Both the position numbers and the translations under genes were made by a program. Positions 8,606 to 17,800 of a stretch of DNA of 21,902 nucleotides are shown here, in pieces (within the stretch, counting starts at the first letter, position 1; each line of letters starts with the position of its first letter). The stretch lies in assembly GCA_030141605.1 (NCBI GenBank), contig JAQGDQ010000192.1, positions 390,380 to 412,281 on the forward strand, written 5' to 3'. Below the pieces are notes generated by a model, which made no database searches, had not been told where the DNA came from, and saw only the letters and a list, made by a program, of their open reading frames with translations. Origin of the DNA: Tubiluchus corallicola. Lineage: Eukaryota; Priapulida; Priapulimorpha; Priapulimorphida; Tubiluchidae.

Positions 8606-10026
8606 TGTCTTTTCTCTTGCTTAAAGTAATTTAATAAGTGTTCAAAAAAACAAAAGCACAAAATATAACATATCCAAAACTTAGTGTAAACCTAAGACGA
8701 GTAAAGAAAATGTTATTATTTTGTAATCTGTGCAATTTTAATAATGATTATTATTATTATTAAATTCGCACATATATTTTATTTTATACATTTCAGACAT
8801 AAAGCAAGAATAAAATCAAAGCACGAGTAAATACGCACAGAATTAGTTTTCAGAAAGCGTAGTAATCTTATTTACAAGAAAATGTTAGTTAGTGTGGGTA
8901 TATAAGATTGTTTGCGACGACCTAAAATGTCTGATTTAAAATTGTATGAGTGTTGTACAGAAAGTTTCAAGAGAGGCTACTTCTGGGACTAAATACAGCT
9001 TTTCTACATATGCAGGAAAAGCTAGGTACATTGTAGCTAACATAGGTTACATATGGCTACAGCGAGTAGGAATACTAAAGAGCCCTCTAATGGCATTAAT
9101 AACAGTTAATGTGCATTGCCGCATTGTTTCAATGTTTCCTTTATCATCTTTAAACCAGGGACTAATCACAAATCACATCGTTAAATCACAATAAAGCTGT
9201 GTACAAATGCTAAAAATGCCTTCTCTTAATATCAACAGAACAGTTTTTAAATGTCCTAATAATAAAATTGAATGTTTCACATAATAAACCACGTTCATCA
9301 TTAATATCAAGATTATCATGTAATGCGTTGGTCAATATATGACCCAATTGCTTCTGATCATTAACAATCTTAATTACCTGATTTGTGCAATAATACCAAT
9401 AGTAAAGTAAACTAACCTTAAAGACAGAAAGACCACAATGTAATGCTTCCTAAACAGCTTCATGTGGTTAATTCTATGAAATGCTTTACTAACACCCAAG
9501 AAGCAAATGTAAAACGGAGTGATGATTTAATATTTACATACCAACGAAGCTAGAAAATATACGTGTACGAAAATTCTTACAAACATTTTAATGAATGCTG
9601 GCCTAGCAAGGAACTGAGATTTAGGTTACAGTCCTCTTCCAAAATAGCATTTTCAAGAACACATATTGTCTTAGAAACATATTGCCCTCTACTACATGCA
9701 TTATAGTCGTCTAAACCTTTCTAAGGTGTATATTAAAAACCGACGTATCCCGGAAAGGTTTTTGGCAAATGCTAAATAAGGTCACCCTCACAAATTGCGG
9801 CCAAAATGACATCCAAAATAACACCTCCAACGCGGATGGATTCAACTAATTATGAAAAAGCAAGTAAAACAAAGTTGTTCCTACGCTGTATAATAATTAG
9901 TACAATTAGCAGTTTTTGAAAAGGCGCCTAACAAGCCGTGATGCAGGAAACTGTGTAGATTACTGTGATGACTGTTAATTATGATACTTTGTCAAGTCTC
10001 CTCTAGGTGGCTCTAAAAATAATAAA
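8606..10026. other. No gene supported
   Basis: AT-rich DNA with a short (ATT)n patch at 8741-8762. An ATG-initiated open frame at 8946-9194 (82 codons) has unremarkable composition and no flanking splice or poly(A) context that I can defend. No RNA gene or transposon end was recognised. Confidence 0.45.
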
Positions 10027-10040
10027 GTTGTCATAGCAAC
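10027..10040. promoter_or_regulatory. RFX-type X-box, GTTGTCATAGCAAC
   Basis: Known: RFX factors bind imperfect inverted repeats of the form GTNRCC-N(0-3)-RGYAAC; GTTGCCATGGCAAC is the classic palindrome. Seen: this site matches that palindrome at 12 of 14 positions. It is 241 bp upstream of ATG 10282, within the distance typical of ciliary gene X-boxes. A hairpin GCTGC-ATTA-GCAGC follows at about 10099-10112. Function is inferred only. Confidence 0.4.
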
Positions 10041-10281
10041 GGTACAAGTGAACTAGCTCGTTATTATTATTTTTCTCAAACGCCGCCAAGCTGGTTGAAG
10101 CTGCATTAGCAGCGGCTTATATTATTATATTATGCTGCACACTCGCAAGCAGAAAAACAACATAATAATTTTTAATATAGCGTGCTTCAGCTTTCTATTG
10201 GCAAATTTATTATATAATACCAATTTGCTGTGTCATTTTTACTGAAATAATTGAGGCGCAAAAACTGCACATCCAACGTGT

Positions 10282-10362
10282 ATGAAGCTTTGCTTCTACT
10301 TTTGCATCGAATTGTTGATTAAAAGAATAATGTATAATATAAGTATTATGTTTTTAAAAGTA
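10282..10362 (+). CDS. Tentative first exon of a small two-exon gene
   Basis: ATG 10282, 27 codons with a hydrophobic, signal- or anchor-like N-terminus (M-K-L-C-F-Y-F-C-I-E-L-L), then the donor GTA|GTAAGA at 10363 (phase 0). The next good acceptor (10680) joins in phase 0. Length alone gives no support; an alternative is a chance ATG. No family recognised. Confidence 0.17.
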
Positions 10363-10394
10363 GTAAGAACGAATCGGATGTAGAGAGTGTTCGG

Positions 10395-10535
10395 TATCCC
10401 TATCCTGACCCCTGAGCCCCGAACTTTTCCTAAACCTGAACCATGGATCTTATTCGTTCAATCCTGTCCCGAACCCCGTTCCCGAACTTCTCCTCCTCGT
10501 GTACTCGGAACGACCCGGAACTCGACCCGGAACTT
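10395..10535 (+). repeat. Degenerate CCCGAAC-type repeat with a 12-bp tandem duplication
   Basis: Recurring CCCCGAAC, CCCGAACCCCG and CCCGGAACT words. CGACCCGGAACT occurs twice in direct tandem at 10511-10534. The block is much more GC-rich than its surroundings. Confidence 0.65.
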
Positions 10536-10680
10536 TAAAAGTCTGTAATGTTTGGAAAACAACGTTAACTTCAGGTTTTTTTAAAAATCGAATGAGAAAA
10601 ATGAGCCTTTTACCAAATTAGTCGATTATTACTTAATTGATTGTTCATTCATTTGTTTGTTCATTAATTTCTTTCCGCAG

Positions 10681-10845
10681 CTTAGCCGCCTGCCACCGTC
10701 ACTCACACCCAATAAATTCTTTCACCAATCCATACACTGTCAATTAAAATGCTACTTAACTACCATGCTATTAACCCCTAACGCTTCCCAACCACTGTGT
10801 TTTCAACGACTAACACTGCCCAACTACTGCGCTATCAACCACTAA
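10681..10845 (+). CDS. Tentative second exon running into a minisatellite
   Basis: The acceptor at 10680 (tcattaatttctttccgcag) is one of the best in the window. The frame entered in phase 0 is open for 54 codons to TAA 10843-10845. Its second half lies in the 32-bp repeat, whose unit is not a multiple of three, so the coding end is set by the repeat. It could instead be the 5' edge of a noncoding exon or no exon at all. Confidence 0.17.
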   Translation, partial: LSRLPPSLTPNKFFHQSIHCQLKCYLTTMLLTPNASQPLCFQRLTLPNYCAINH

Positions 10846-11137
10846 CGCAACCCACACACTATGCTATCAACCGCTGGCACTACCCAACCATCGTGTTTTA
10901 AACCAGTAACGCTATGCAACTACCATGACAGCAACCAGTAACGCTACCCAACCGCCTCGACATCCACCCAGTCACCACTAACACTACCTAATTACCACTC
11001 TTATCAACCACTAACGCTACCCATCTACTGTGCTATCAACCACTTACGCTACCTAACCACTGCGCTATCAACGACTAACACTATCCAACCCTATGCTATC
11101 AATCACTAACGCTACCTAACCACCATGCTATCAACCT
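10750..11137 (+). repeat. 32-bp minisatellite, about 12 copies
   Basis: Consensus read from several units: CACTAACGCTACCC, AACCACTGTG, CTATCAAC (32 bp in all). Copies are diverged, with one or two length variants around 10950-10990. The landmark CTATCAAC or a variant recurs every 30-34 bp across the array. Not protein-coding through its length because the period is not divisible by three. Confidence 0.9.
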
Positions 11138-11139
11138 GT

Positions 11140-11440
11140 ATTGCTACTCGCCCAACAATAATCAATAATGTGCACATTTTCCACGTAATGTTGTAATAAT
11201 TATGGGAATGAAACATAATTTCATGGGATATTTTGCTAGTGTTACAAGATGTTGACTGTTTAACAAAATTTTCATTTTTTGGACAGTTGACTGGATAATA
11301 ATCAGTAGACTGTTACACTTTTTCCGTAAATCTGTCAGACTTTCATTATGTTTAAAGTTTGTTGTACATCACATTTTTTAGGTGTTGTTAAAGTTGTTTT
11401 AATAGTTCCAAAGTGACATTTGCTGTTATTATGTTGTTTA
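11140..11440. other. No gene seen
   Basis: AT-rich sequence. TTAACAAAATTTTCATTTTTTGG and related T-rich words occur, but nothing is supported as a feature. The last bases form the acceptor of the next segment. Confidence 0.45.
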
Positions 11441-11441
11441 G

Positions 11442-11578
11442 AAGGACTTGGAATTCCTTACATGGTGAAGGAAAAAAATCGAAATTCTTGGATCTCCCAA
11501 ACGTATGATTTTAACAAGTTTGGCAGAGGCATTCGCAGCAACGCGTTGGCCATTTTTCAGCTTGTAGACGAAAACTGA
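11442..11578 (+). CDS. Possible terminal exon, 44 codons
   Basis: The acceptor tgctgttattatgttgtttag ends at 11441. Entry in phase 1 (AA completing a split codon) gives 44 codons from GGA 11444 to TGA 11576-11578. The reading (for example I-S-Q-T-Y-D-F-N-K-F-G-R-G-I-R-S-N-A-L-A) has balanced, protein-like composition. No family recognised. A canonical AATAAA is not evident within 200 bp downstream, which weakens a terminal-exon call. Length alone is compatible with chance. Confidence 0.27.
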
Positions 11579-11579
11579 C

Positions 11580-12022
11580 GGGAAAAGGAAATTTAAATCA
11601 AACAGCTACTGACGCCTCACCAAAACTCAGCCTTCCAGTACTTGTAGGTCTACTTTAGTTGCAGTTCGTCTTCATGTTTCATTTGAAAAGGAGAAAATTC
11701 TTGGGTTACTTATAACGATAAGGCAAGTACGAAATACAGAATATTTTATTTGCGCCAATAATATAAAAACACCTAAAATAACAAGTAATATGACAGCCAA
11801 GAGAGAGGGTGGCGAAAAGACCGAACGGTAATCTGGTCTACCACCCCCTTAAGGTTTGATACGAATGCTTTCGGCGATGAAAATTTGAGTAATAATTGCA
11901 GACGTCGGAAGACAGCTTGACTCTGGAGTCTGCATTGGGTAGGTTTGCATGCGATTATGGTGTAAGGTACCATTTTCAGGTACATGTATTAGGCCTGTAG
12001 AAGCACCATTTATCTCTAATTA
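11580..12022. other. No gene seen
   Basis: A minus-strand open frame at 11773-11985 (70 codons) is within chance length and unrecognised. The right edge is the end of the transposon that follows. Confidence 0.45.
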
Positions 12023-12363
12023 GGGGCCGGTTTCACAAAGCCATGACCAGGTTAACGACATCATTATTACAGGCTTCTGCCTTGTTACAGGTAATAACTC
12101 CTGTCTATATAATTATGTATCTCAGTGTATAGTTTTTCCATTCAAATGTGGATGCGCGTAACATCAAATGTGGCAACAATGATATTGATTCTGTGACGAG
12201 TAGCGACATGTGTGCTTTAGATCATTCAAATGTGACTTAGCGATCTAACGCGACAGGTTGGAAATTACAACTATACACATTTTTATTATTTCGTTAGTTC
12301 AAATTTACTAATTTTTGGCCAAAGTTTACCATTCCCCATACACAAGAAATTAGTTCGTGAAAT

Positions 12364-12461
12364 GGATTGGGATTATGGTTAGGATTAGCATTACGGTTAG
12401 AGTTAGGATTGGGGTTAGCCCGGTTAGGGTCACCGTTAGGGCTAGGGTTAGGGTCAGGGTA
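12364..12461 (+). repeat. Degenerate telomere-like (GGTTAG/GGGTTA)n tract
   Basis: About 100 bp of six-base-period words (GGTTAG, GATTAG, GGGTTAG, GCTAGGGTTAGGG). It resembles decayed animal telomere repeats, TTAGGG on the + strand, but lies inside the transposon. The Asn/Pro-rich minus-strand frame at 12294-12590 is its translation and not a gene. Confidence 0.85.
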
Positions 12462-12695
12462 TTTAAATTGTGTAGGGAATTGTAAGCTCCCATATTTTTC
12501 ATCTATGTAACTGTTGATTAGGCGTGAAAATACCAAAAGCCTTTTTAATGGTATATGCATAGGGGAAATAAGAATGCCGTCATGGTTCAATGCAAAAAGA
12601 ACACGCCTACGGGGTGGCCTGGTAGTCAGATTTCGGGGAAGATTTGCATGCTCTTGACAGCTAGGCTACGCGTATGAACTTGTTGGCTTTGTTTT

Positions 12696-12713
12696 AAAAC
12701 GTTATAACGTTTT
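12696..12713. repeat. Perfect 18-bp palindrome AAAACGTTATAACGTTTT
   Basis: Fully self-complementary, inside the transposon near its middle. Function unknown. Confidence 0.9.
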
Positions 12714-13479
12714 GTATCTGTCATGTTTTGTTTGTTATGTGTTTGTTTTTGCTGTCATTCTGTCGTGAGTTGTGTAAGTTTTCGTTTTTTAAATAAAACT
12801 ACCTCTTTATATGTATTCAACTTATCGCAGGCCATTTCTCATGTCCAGCAAGAGAAGCCACGGCTTTGAAAATAGACCAAGGATATCAATGATTCCTTGT
12901 AATTAATAAACGTGTTTTACAAATTAATTTCGACTGAGTTTTGCATTGTAAACTGCGAGCGGCAACAATGGTTAGCTGTCTAAGTATTTAGCAAAAACGT
13001 GTGTTTATCTTCAGGTTCTAGCAAATTAAAAAAACAATTACAAACTATATTTTCTTCAATTTTGAATTTTTGTAACATTTGTATGACCTATTTCACGACG
13101 TGGCCAGACGAATTTTACGAACAGATTTTTTTGTAATCGAATATAATGGTCCTAACACGCTTTCGTAGAATTTGAAGTGGCTGTTTTCTATATTTGGATA
13201 ACCAGTTGTCACATTTGGATGACCTATCCCATGGTCAAAAGAAAGTTTGTATTGTCACATTTCGTTATTCTATGTTAGATTTGATATTATGAACGTTCAC
13301 ATTTGACTGAGAAGACCTAGTTTTTCATGTCACTGTATGTTTACTGTATTTTAAATAAATTTTAAGATATTTATATTATGTTGGTTTTAATTTCCACAAA
13401 AACGTGTCAATTGCTGTTTATTACAATAGGTAAACTTGTAATAACGTTGTCATTAACTTTGTGAAACTGGGCTCAGGAT

Positions 13480-14475
13480 TACTCTAGCAGGTGTCGCGAC
13501 AGTAAAATAATGAAGTTATAAAAAGCAAAAATTTACAACATTGAATGTATTAAAGATGCAATAATGTATACAAAAACAAAATTCTACTTTATCATACTAC
13601 AAAAAACACTTTTGAAAAACATTCTAAGTTCTGGTAAATTATAGTGTGCTTTCACTTCTTTGTGGTAAATAAAGTTTACAAAAATGTCGTGCGATGAAAT
13701 AGAAAGTTGAGTGGAGTATAACAGAAAATGGTTTGAGTAAGCGTGTTCAGAAGATGTAAGTCAGTAATAAGATGAAAAATAGTCTGTTATATAGCTTTAC
13801 TAATTTACTACTATATAAATAAAAAGTTTATTTTTATAATAGCCTATCTTGTCGTAATACCGAATTCTGTGTAGCATATAGCGTTCAAAACAAAGCTTTG
13901 TTGTCACAATGAGAAAGTTTAGTGGATCTACTTGTGTGCAATAATAATAATATTGTAAATATATTGTAAGTTTTTCTTGCCGTTATTATAGTTAGTATAA
14001 AAACTGTACAATTCTCATGAAAATCTTTCTGGGTTCTTTGGCCTTTTACATATTTTGATTAGTCTTTTGGCTTGTTTGTTAAATGCAATTAATTAAATAA
14101 AATTAACAATAAAAATATCGAATAGCTGACATGAAAAGCACAGTATTATTGAATCATCTATCGTGAAAATAAGATAAAACAATTATATATGTAGGCTGCC
14201 GCCATTTAGGCAGACAAGATCGTGATCAGGCAATCGAAGAATTCTAGTGCACAAACCGAGCTTTTTACAAAACTAAAAATTTTCCAATACTTGAGAATCA
14301 CCACGACTTTAACTTGCACAGGAAATAGGAAAAACAATTTTTGCAAAACTCTAAGTATTACAATTATTGCGAAACACGCAATGGCAGAGTGTTTGGAATA
14401 AATCATAAAAATACTCTTGAATGTGTCAGTTCGACAAATGGATTTTCTGCAACATTTTGATTGAATATTTCAATT
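13480..14475. other. No gene supported
   Basis: AT-rich DNA; a minus-strand frame at 14206-14406 is within chance length. No transposon end, RNA gene or clear repeat recognised. Confidence 0.45.
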
Positions 14476-14479
14476 ACTA

Positions 14480-14862
14480 ATGTGCGGATATAATAATACA
14501 TTGGGGTGTGCAAATTACATTTACAAGCGCCAATGTTCTAAACAATTCTGCCATTATAGAATCATGTTGGACTGGCAGAAGAGCAAAATTATTGAAGTAC
14601 ATGTAACAGGTAAAGGGGATACTGTAGTAACAACTTCTTTTGCAGAAGTAGTGTACTGCAAAAAAGTTGAATCCATGTGAAAAAAAATCAGTATTGCCAA
14701 CTAACACGTAAATGTCGTGTTAATTTTTGTCATCTGCTGAAGAATCTCTTCGTAGGCAAAGGCAGAAACAGAAACAATATTTGTTTACCATTGCACATTT
14801 TACCAGACAACATTAGCACTAATGGCTATTTAGTGACACTTACAACAATACAGGCCTAGACG
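14480..14862 (+). CDS. Low-confidence Cys-rich open frames
   Basis: ATG 14480 to TGA 14678-14680 gives 66 codons with Cys residues at C-G-Y, G-C-A, Q-C-S, F-C-H and Y-C-K. It contains the good donor ACAG|GTAAAG at about 14610 (phase 1) and, 36 nt on, the acceptor cttcttttgcag, too close for a normal intron. An overlapping frame from 14677 to TAG 14857-14859 is also Cys- and Asn-rich. These could be exon fragments of a small secreted protein or chance frames. No family recognised. Confidence 0.15.
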
Positions 14863-15121
14863 CACACACAAATAATGAATAATGAATCAATAACATAGAC
14901 GAGGATGTTAGTGTGGAGTGTGAACCAATCTTTGCTCAATGCTCAACATGGTAGCAGCAAGCAAAACTTTGACTTGTTAACTCGTTGATTTCAACCTGCT
15001 CGCAAGGTATAAAATCTGTTCACCTGTCATTCTTTCTTTATTGAATATTTGGAGGTGCCAATCATGCAAAAAGGTTTTACTTTTTACTTTTATCCTGTTA
15101 TTCCTAATTTTATTGTCTGTT

Positions 15122-15411
15122 ATGAAATTTGCTGCTGTGGTCGCATTCGTTATTGTAATATGGAAAAATACAAACGCCACGTTTTTATTTCAACAAGCAA
15201 AACCGTATAAAAATGGTAACATAACTTGGGAAATAAAATACGGAAATACGATCATTTTGACATTTGTCCTTACAAATGTAAAGTTTTTTTACACACATCC
15301 GTCAGAAGTCTTAATAATTGGCAAATGCATGTAGGAAAATTAATAGAGTTGTTCTTGCTGAATTTTAAAAATCAAGTTTTATCGTTGTTTATCGTTTGCG
15401 TCTTCTATTAA
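15122..15411 (+). CDS. Low-confidence signal-anchor open frame with a possible frameshift
   Basis: ATG 15122 begins with a strongly hydrophobic stretch (F-A-A-V-V-A-F-V-I-V-I-W), then sequons N-A-T and N-I-T, ending TAG 15332-15334. A second frame, open from about 15217 to TAA 15409-15411, contains F-D-I-C-P-Y-K-C. A type II membrane or secreted protein broken by a frameshift is one reading. Chance frames are equally possible. Confidence 0.15.
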
Positions 15412-15640
15412 TTTTTGACTATAGATAAAATTTTAGACATAATGTAGAATTTGACTCAGATTGTAATACAGTAGTAAAGAAAAACGTTTCCTACGTATTA
15501 TCAAGACTTCTTATCAATACATTCCATTAGCCTTTTTATCCACTCAATTTTTTCCCATGTAACATACATTGAGAGCAATGGTTTCGTTGCAAAGTGAATA
15601 CGTGAATCCATGTTCAGAGAAGCGGAATTCATATTGAACT

Positions 15641-15688
15641 GCTGGTGGCGCCAGGAGGTGTTTCAAGCCAATAGAAACGGGGGCGGAG
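15641..15688 (+). promoter_or_regulatory. Clustered GGTGGCGCC, CCAAT and GC-box motifs
   Basis: GCTGGTGGCGCC at 15641-15652 (CTCF-core-like), GCCAATAG at 15667-15674 (CCAAT box) and GGGGGCGGAG at 15679-15688 (GC box) lie within 48 bp in otherwise AT-rich DNA. Together they look like a proximal promoter or insulator block. The TATA box is 330 bp downstream, so a direct link is uncertain. Confidence 0.35.
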
Positions 15689-16015
15689 CAGCCTAATGAT
15701 GGTTTCCACTTAACTACAATAAAGCACAGTTGAACTAAAAAACACTGTCGGTCATTGTTGTTTGTTAAATCCGGTTGAAAGAAGTTTAGATAGTTTGCAA
15801 GGCCCAAACTAACTGAAGCAGGATTCTATAGAAAATTTAAAAAAAAAGATATGACAGAGAAATGAACCAACGGGTGTGTGAATTTTAAGTCAACAAGTCA
15901 ATAAGAGTCTAGATATTTGCAGAAATGTAGTTCAGAAAATTCGGACTTAAGCTATTGATATTTTTAGGGTGACATGTAACATGAAAATTGGTTTGTCTCC
16001 ATTGCCATACTTTGG

Positions 16016-16057
16016 TATAAAAGGTAGAGGTTGTACATAGTGGGGCGCTCAAGCGCC
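16016..16057 (+). promoter_or_regulatory. TATA box with downstream GC palindrome
   Basis: TATAAAAG at 16016-16023 matches the metazoan TATA consensus. Transcription would be expected to start near 16045, exactly where a perfect palindrome, GGCGCT-CA-AGCGCC (16044-16057), lies. ATG codons follow at 16097 and 16110. Confidence 0.35.
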
Positions 16058-16096
16058 TGCGCTGAGATACGGTATAATTAATTTTCTAGCGACAGG

Positions 16097-16369
16097 ATGG
16101 TGTCTGTTAATGTTTTTCCTGATTCTGACTCTTGCATCGGGCGAGGTTTTATTTTCAGGAAAGCAATTTATAATGGACATTTCTACAGATAAGAAGCCCT
16201 TGGAAAAATTGACCTTATGAGCAGGTGTTCTGCAGCTAAGATTGTACCGATTGCTAAGACTATGAGAAACGCCAGAAAAACGGATACTACAAACAAACTG
16301 TGGGCGCTTGGGAACCGAAAGCGAGACACGAGAAGTAGTGATACAAGAGGCTTACTTATTAAAAGATGA
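16097..16369 (+). CDS. Short gene candidate downstream of the TATA box
   Basis: Two overlapping readings. Frame A: ATG 16097, 31 codons to TAA 16190-16192, then open again in the same frame for 58 codons to TGA 16367-16369, with a basic, Thr/Arg/Lys-rich second part. Frame B: ATG 16110 to TGA 16218-16220, 36 codons, starting with a signal-peptide-like M-F-F-L-I-L-T-L-A-S-G. An acceptor-like ttttattttcag ends at 16158, so splicing could change either reading. No family recognised. The coding claim rests on promoter position and the hydrophobic start of frame B. Confidence 0.22.
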
Positions 16370-16544
16370 CGTAGTAAGAGACTTAATGAATTTCGATCAG
16401 TAAGGAACTGCAAGGTTGAACCGAATCATGCCAAAACTGTTTGATGACACAGTTTTGCATTTACAATCTGTTTGGTGGATTTAAGATAATACACTGACGT
16501 ACCAGGCCACGTGATATATATTATAGTATAGTTAGTTTATTATA

Positions 16545-16591
16545 GTGTCGCCTTTCAATTTATAACAATTTTAAACACAAAGGTACGACAC
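16545..16591. repeat. Inverted repeat GTGTCG.CCTTT / AAAGG.TA.CGACAC
   Basis: An 11-bp stem with a 2-nt bulge around a 23-nt AT-rich loop. It could be a small hairpin or the end of an unrecognised short transposon. Confidence 0.6.
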
Positions 16592-16599
16592 TTACAGTA

Positions 16600-17019
16600 A
16601 AATAAAAGCCATTCTATCGACGGAGTTATGAGACACCTTAAAAATCATTAAAAACAATCATTTTACGTATAAATTAAAACTGTCATTAAACAAACAAACA
16701 TTTACGTCGACAGTGCAATAAAACATATTTTTCAGACTCGACCGCTAACTGACCACAATCTTTGATCTTCTGGGATATTAGTGTACCTTCCAATTTCTGA
16801 CATAATGGGGGCAAAACCACATCTAAATTTGGCTAATGCACTTCTGTGGCTAATATACTTGATACATATAATTCAGTGTTACAGTTCTTTTTAAAAAGTT
16901 TATAGGACCTCAATTTATTACGGCCTCGTATGTTTGAGTACACCTGGTTAACTTTTTGATATTAGCTTTGCTCTTCTTTTTCAAATATTACTAGATCGAC
17001 ATCAGAAATATCTTCTTTG
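16600..17019. other. No gene seen
   Basis: AT-rich sequence on the 3' side of the minus-strand non-LTR remnant; part may be its 3' untranslated region. No supported feature. Confidence 0.4.
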
Positions 17020-17050
17020 ATAAATGAATACTGATTCAGTATTCATTTAT
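17020..17050. repeat. Perfect 15-bp-arm palindrome next to the non-LTR remnant
   Basis: ATAAATGAATACTGA (17020-17034), one T, then TCAGTATTCATTTAT (17036-17050), a perfect inverted repeat. It lies two bases downstream of the stop codon of the minus-strand retrotransposon frame and may be a 3'UTR hairpin or a later inverted duplication. Confidence 0.95.
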
Positions 17051-17052
17051 TA

Positions 17053-17301
17053 CTAATTATTACATAAATGTGACATTTCAATGTCCCTGAAAAATGACAA
17101 TATGTGGTAGATCCAGCTTTTTTTATTTTTCTCTGCATACATCTTACCCCATAAGAAAATACGTTTACACAATCTATCCTCATTCATAATAAAAATTCTA
17201 CACCACTGTTTTGTAATGCAAACCCATTGACGGTGCCACATGATTTTCCAGCCCATGTCACCCTGCAAAACTGCATTTGGTGTGTACTTCCCAACACCCA
17301 T
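17053..17301 (-). pseudogene. C-terminal region of the non-LTR polyprotein
   Basis: Open from Met at 17301 to the stop at 17053-17055 (82 codons), and extendable upstream in frame through C-V-N-A-V-Y-N-R-A-C-R-F-Y. The pattern G-V-G-K-Y-T-P-N-A, G-D-M-G-W, W-C-R and R-L-C-K-R-I-F-L-W is characteristic of the region after the reverse transcriptase in many animal LINE proteins. Its function is poorly defined. The stop is close to the expected protein end. Confidence 0.8.
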
Positions 17302-17461
17302 ATAAAAACGACATGCACGATTATAGACAGCATTAACACAGGAGTAACTATGATTACATATACATGTAGTATTCCATGCAATATCAAATGTTCGATTTGT
17401 AAAGATAAAGCTCTAGCTTCAGAAATTATATTATTTCGAGCACGACTTTTTCCGATGTTTT

Positions 17462-17800
17462 CTAAGCCACTTCTGTAAGATAAACTTCACATCTAGGATC
17501 GTAACACAAGTCAAGACTAATGTTTGTTAGTAAATGGACATAAGTCTGATGAGAACAAGAAGGCAACCTAATATACAAATTAATAAACAGCACAAACAAA
17601 GTGAGGTTTATTACAGAACATTGAAGAACACCTGCACTGATTTCATAAGCAGAAGATGACAGGTCCTTCATCAACAAATTGCATTATAGGATTATTAAGA
17701 TATGATGATATTTAGACGAGAGCACTGCCATTGTGGAGTAGGCCTTTGTCCTAGACTTCATTAAAAGTCTTGGAGATGTCAGTAACTATTAACATATCTT
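17462..17800 (-). pseudogene. Reverse transcriptase palm domain, broken
   Basis: Covers motif A through the motif C region. One frame carries D-I-S-K-T-F-N-E-V, a stop where Trp-His is usual, D-K-G-L-L-H, another stop, then the S-S-Y-L-N-N segment. The frame then shifts to S-A-Y-E-I-S-A-G-V-L-Q-C-S-V, and is open from 17677 to the stop at 17462. In active enzymes this domain copies element RNA into DNA at the nicked target. Here the catalytic Asp pair is lost and stops are present, so no activity is expected. Confidence 0.85.

Larger units (their letters stand above)
12023..13474. mobile_element. Non-autonomous DNA transposon with terminal inverted repeats, about 1.45 kb
   Basis: Left end GGGGCCGGTTTCACAAAG (12023-12040) and right end CTTTGTGAAACTGGGCTC (13457-13474) are inverted copies at 15 of 18 positions. 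Similarity continues inward after a 10-bp indel: left GTTAACGACATCATTATTACAGG, right (reverse complement) TTAATGACAACGTTATTACAAG. Subterminal copies of TCAAATGTG (12142, 12164, 12226) face inverted copies of CACATTTG near the right end (about 13209-13224, 13296-13307), with a related ACATTTG at 13075. No transposase frame is present, so it would be mobilised in trans. A target-site duplication is not evident. Superfamily unassigned. Confidence 0.75.

Noticed and set aside
12294-12590. Minus-strand Asn/Pro-rich 98-codon frame
   Set aside because: Its distinctive part is the degenerate telomere-like repeat translated.
12831-12910. Possible last exon: acceptor at 12830, 24 codons, TAA overlapping AATAAA
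   Set aside because: It lies inside the DNA transposon, is very short, and a second frame is equally open. It may be the 3' end of a nested retroposon.
15544-15807. 87-codon minus-strand frame
   Set aside because: It overlaps the CCAAT/GC-box cluster, which explains its GC content. No domain recognised.
16183-16413. Leu/Ser-rich minus-strand frame of 76 codons
   Set aside because: Antisense to the + strand candidate; hydrophobic composition arises from the complementary Lys/Arg/Thr codons.
17227-17478. 83-codon + strand frame with several Cys residues
   Set aside because: Antisense shadow of the LINE C-terminal region, which has clear family motifs on the minus strand.
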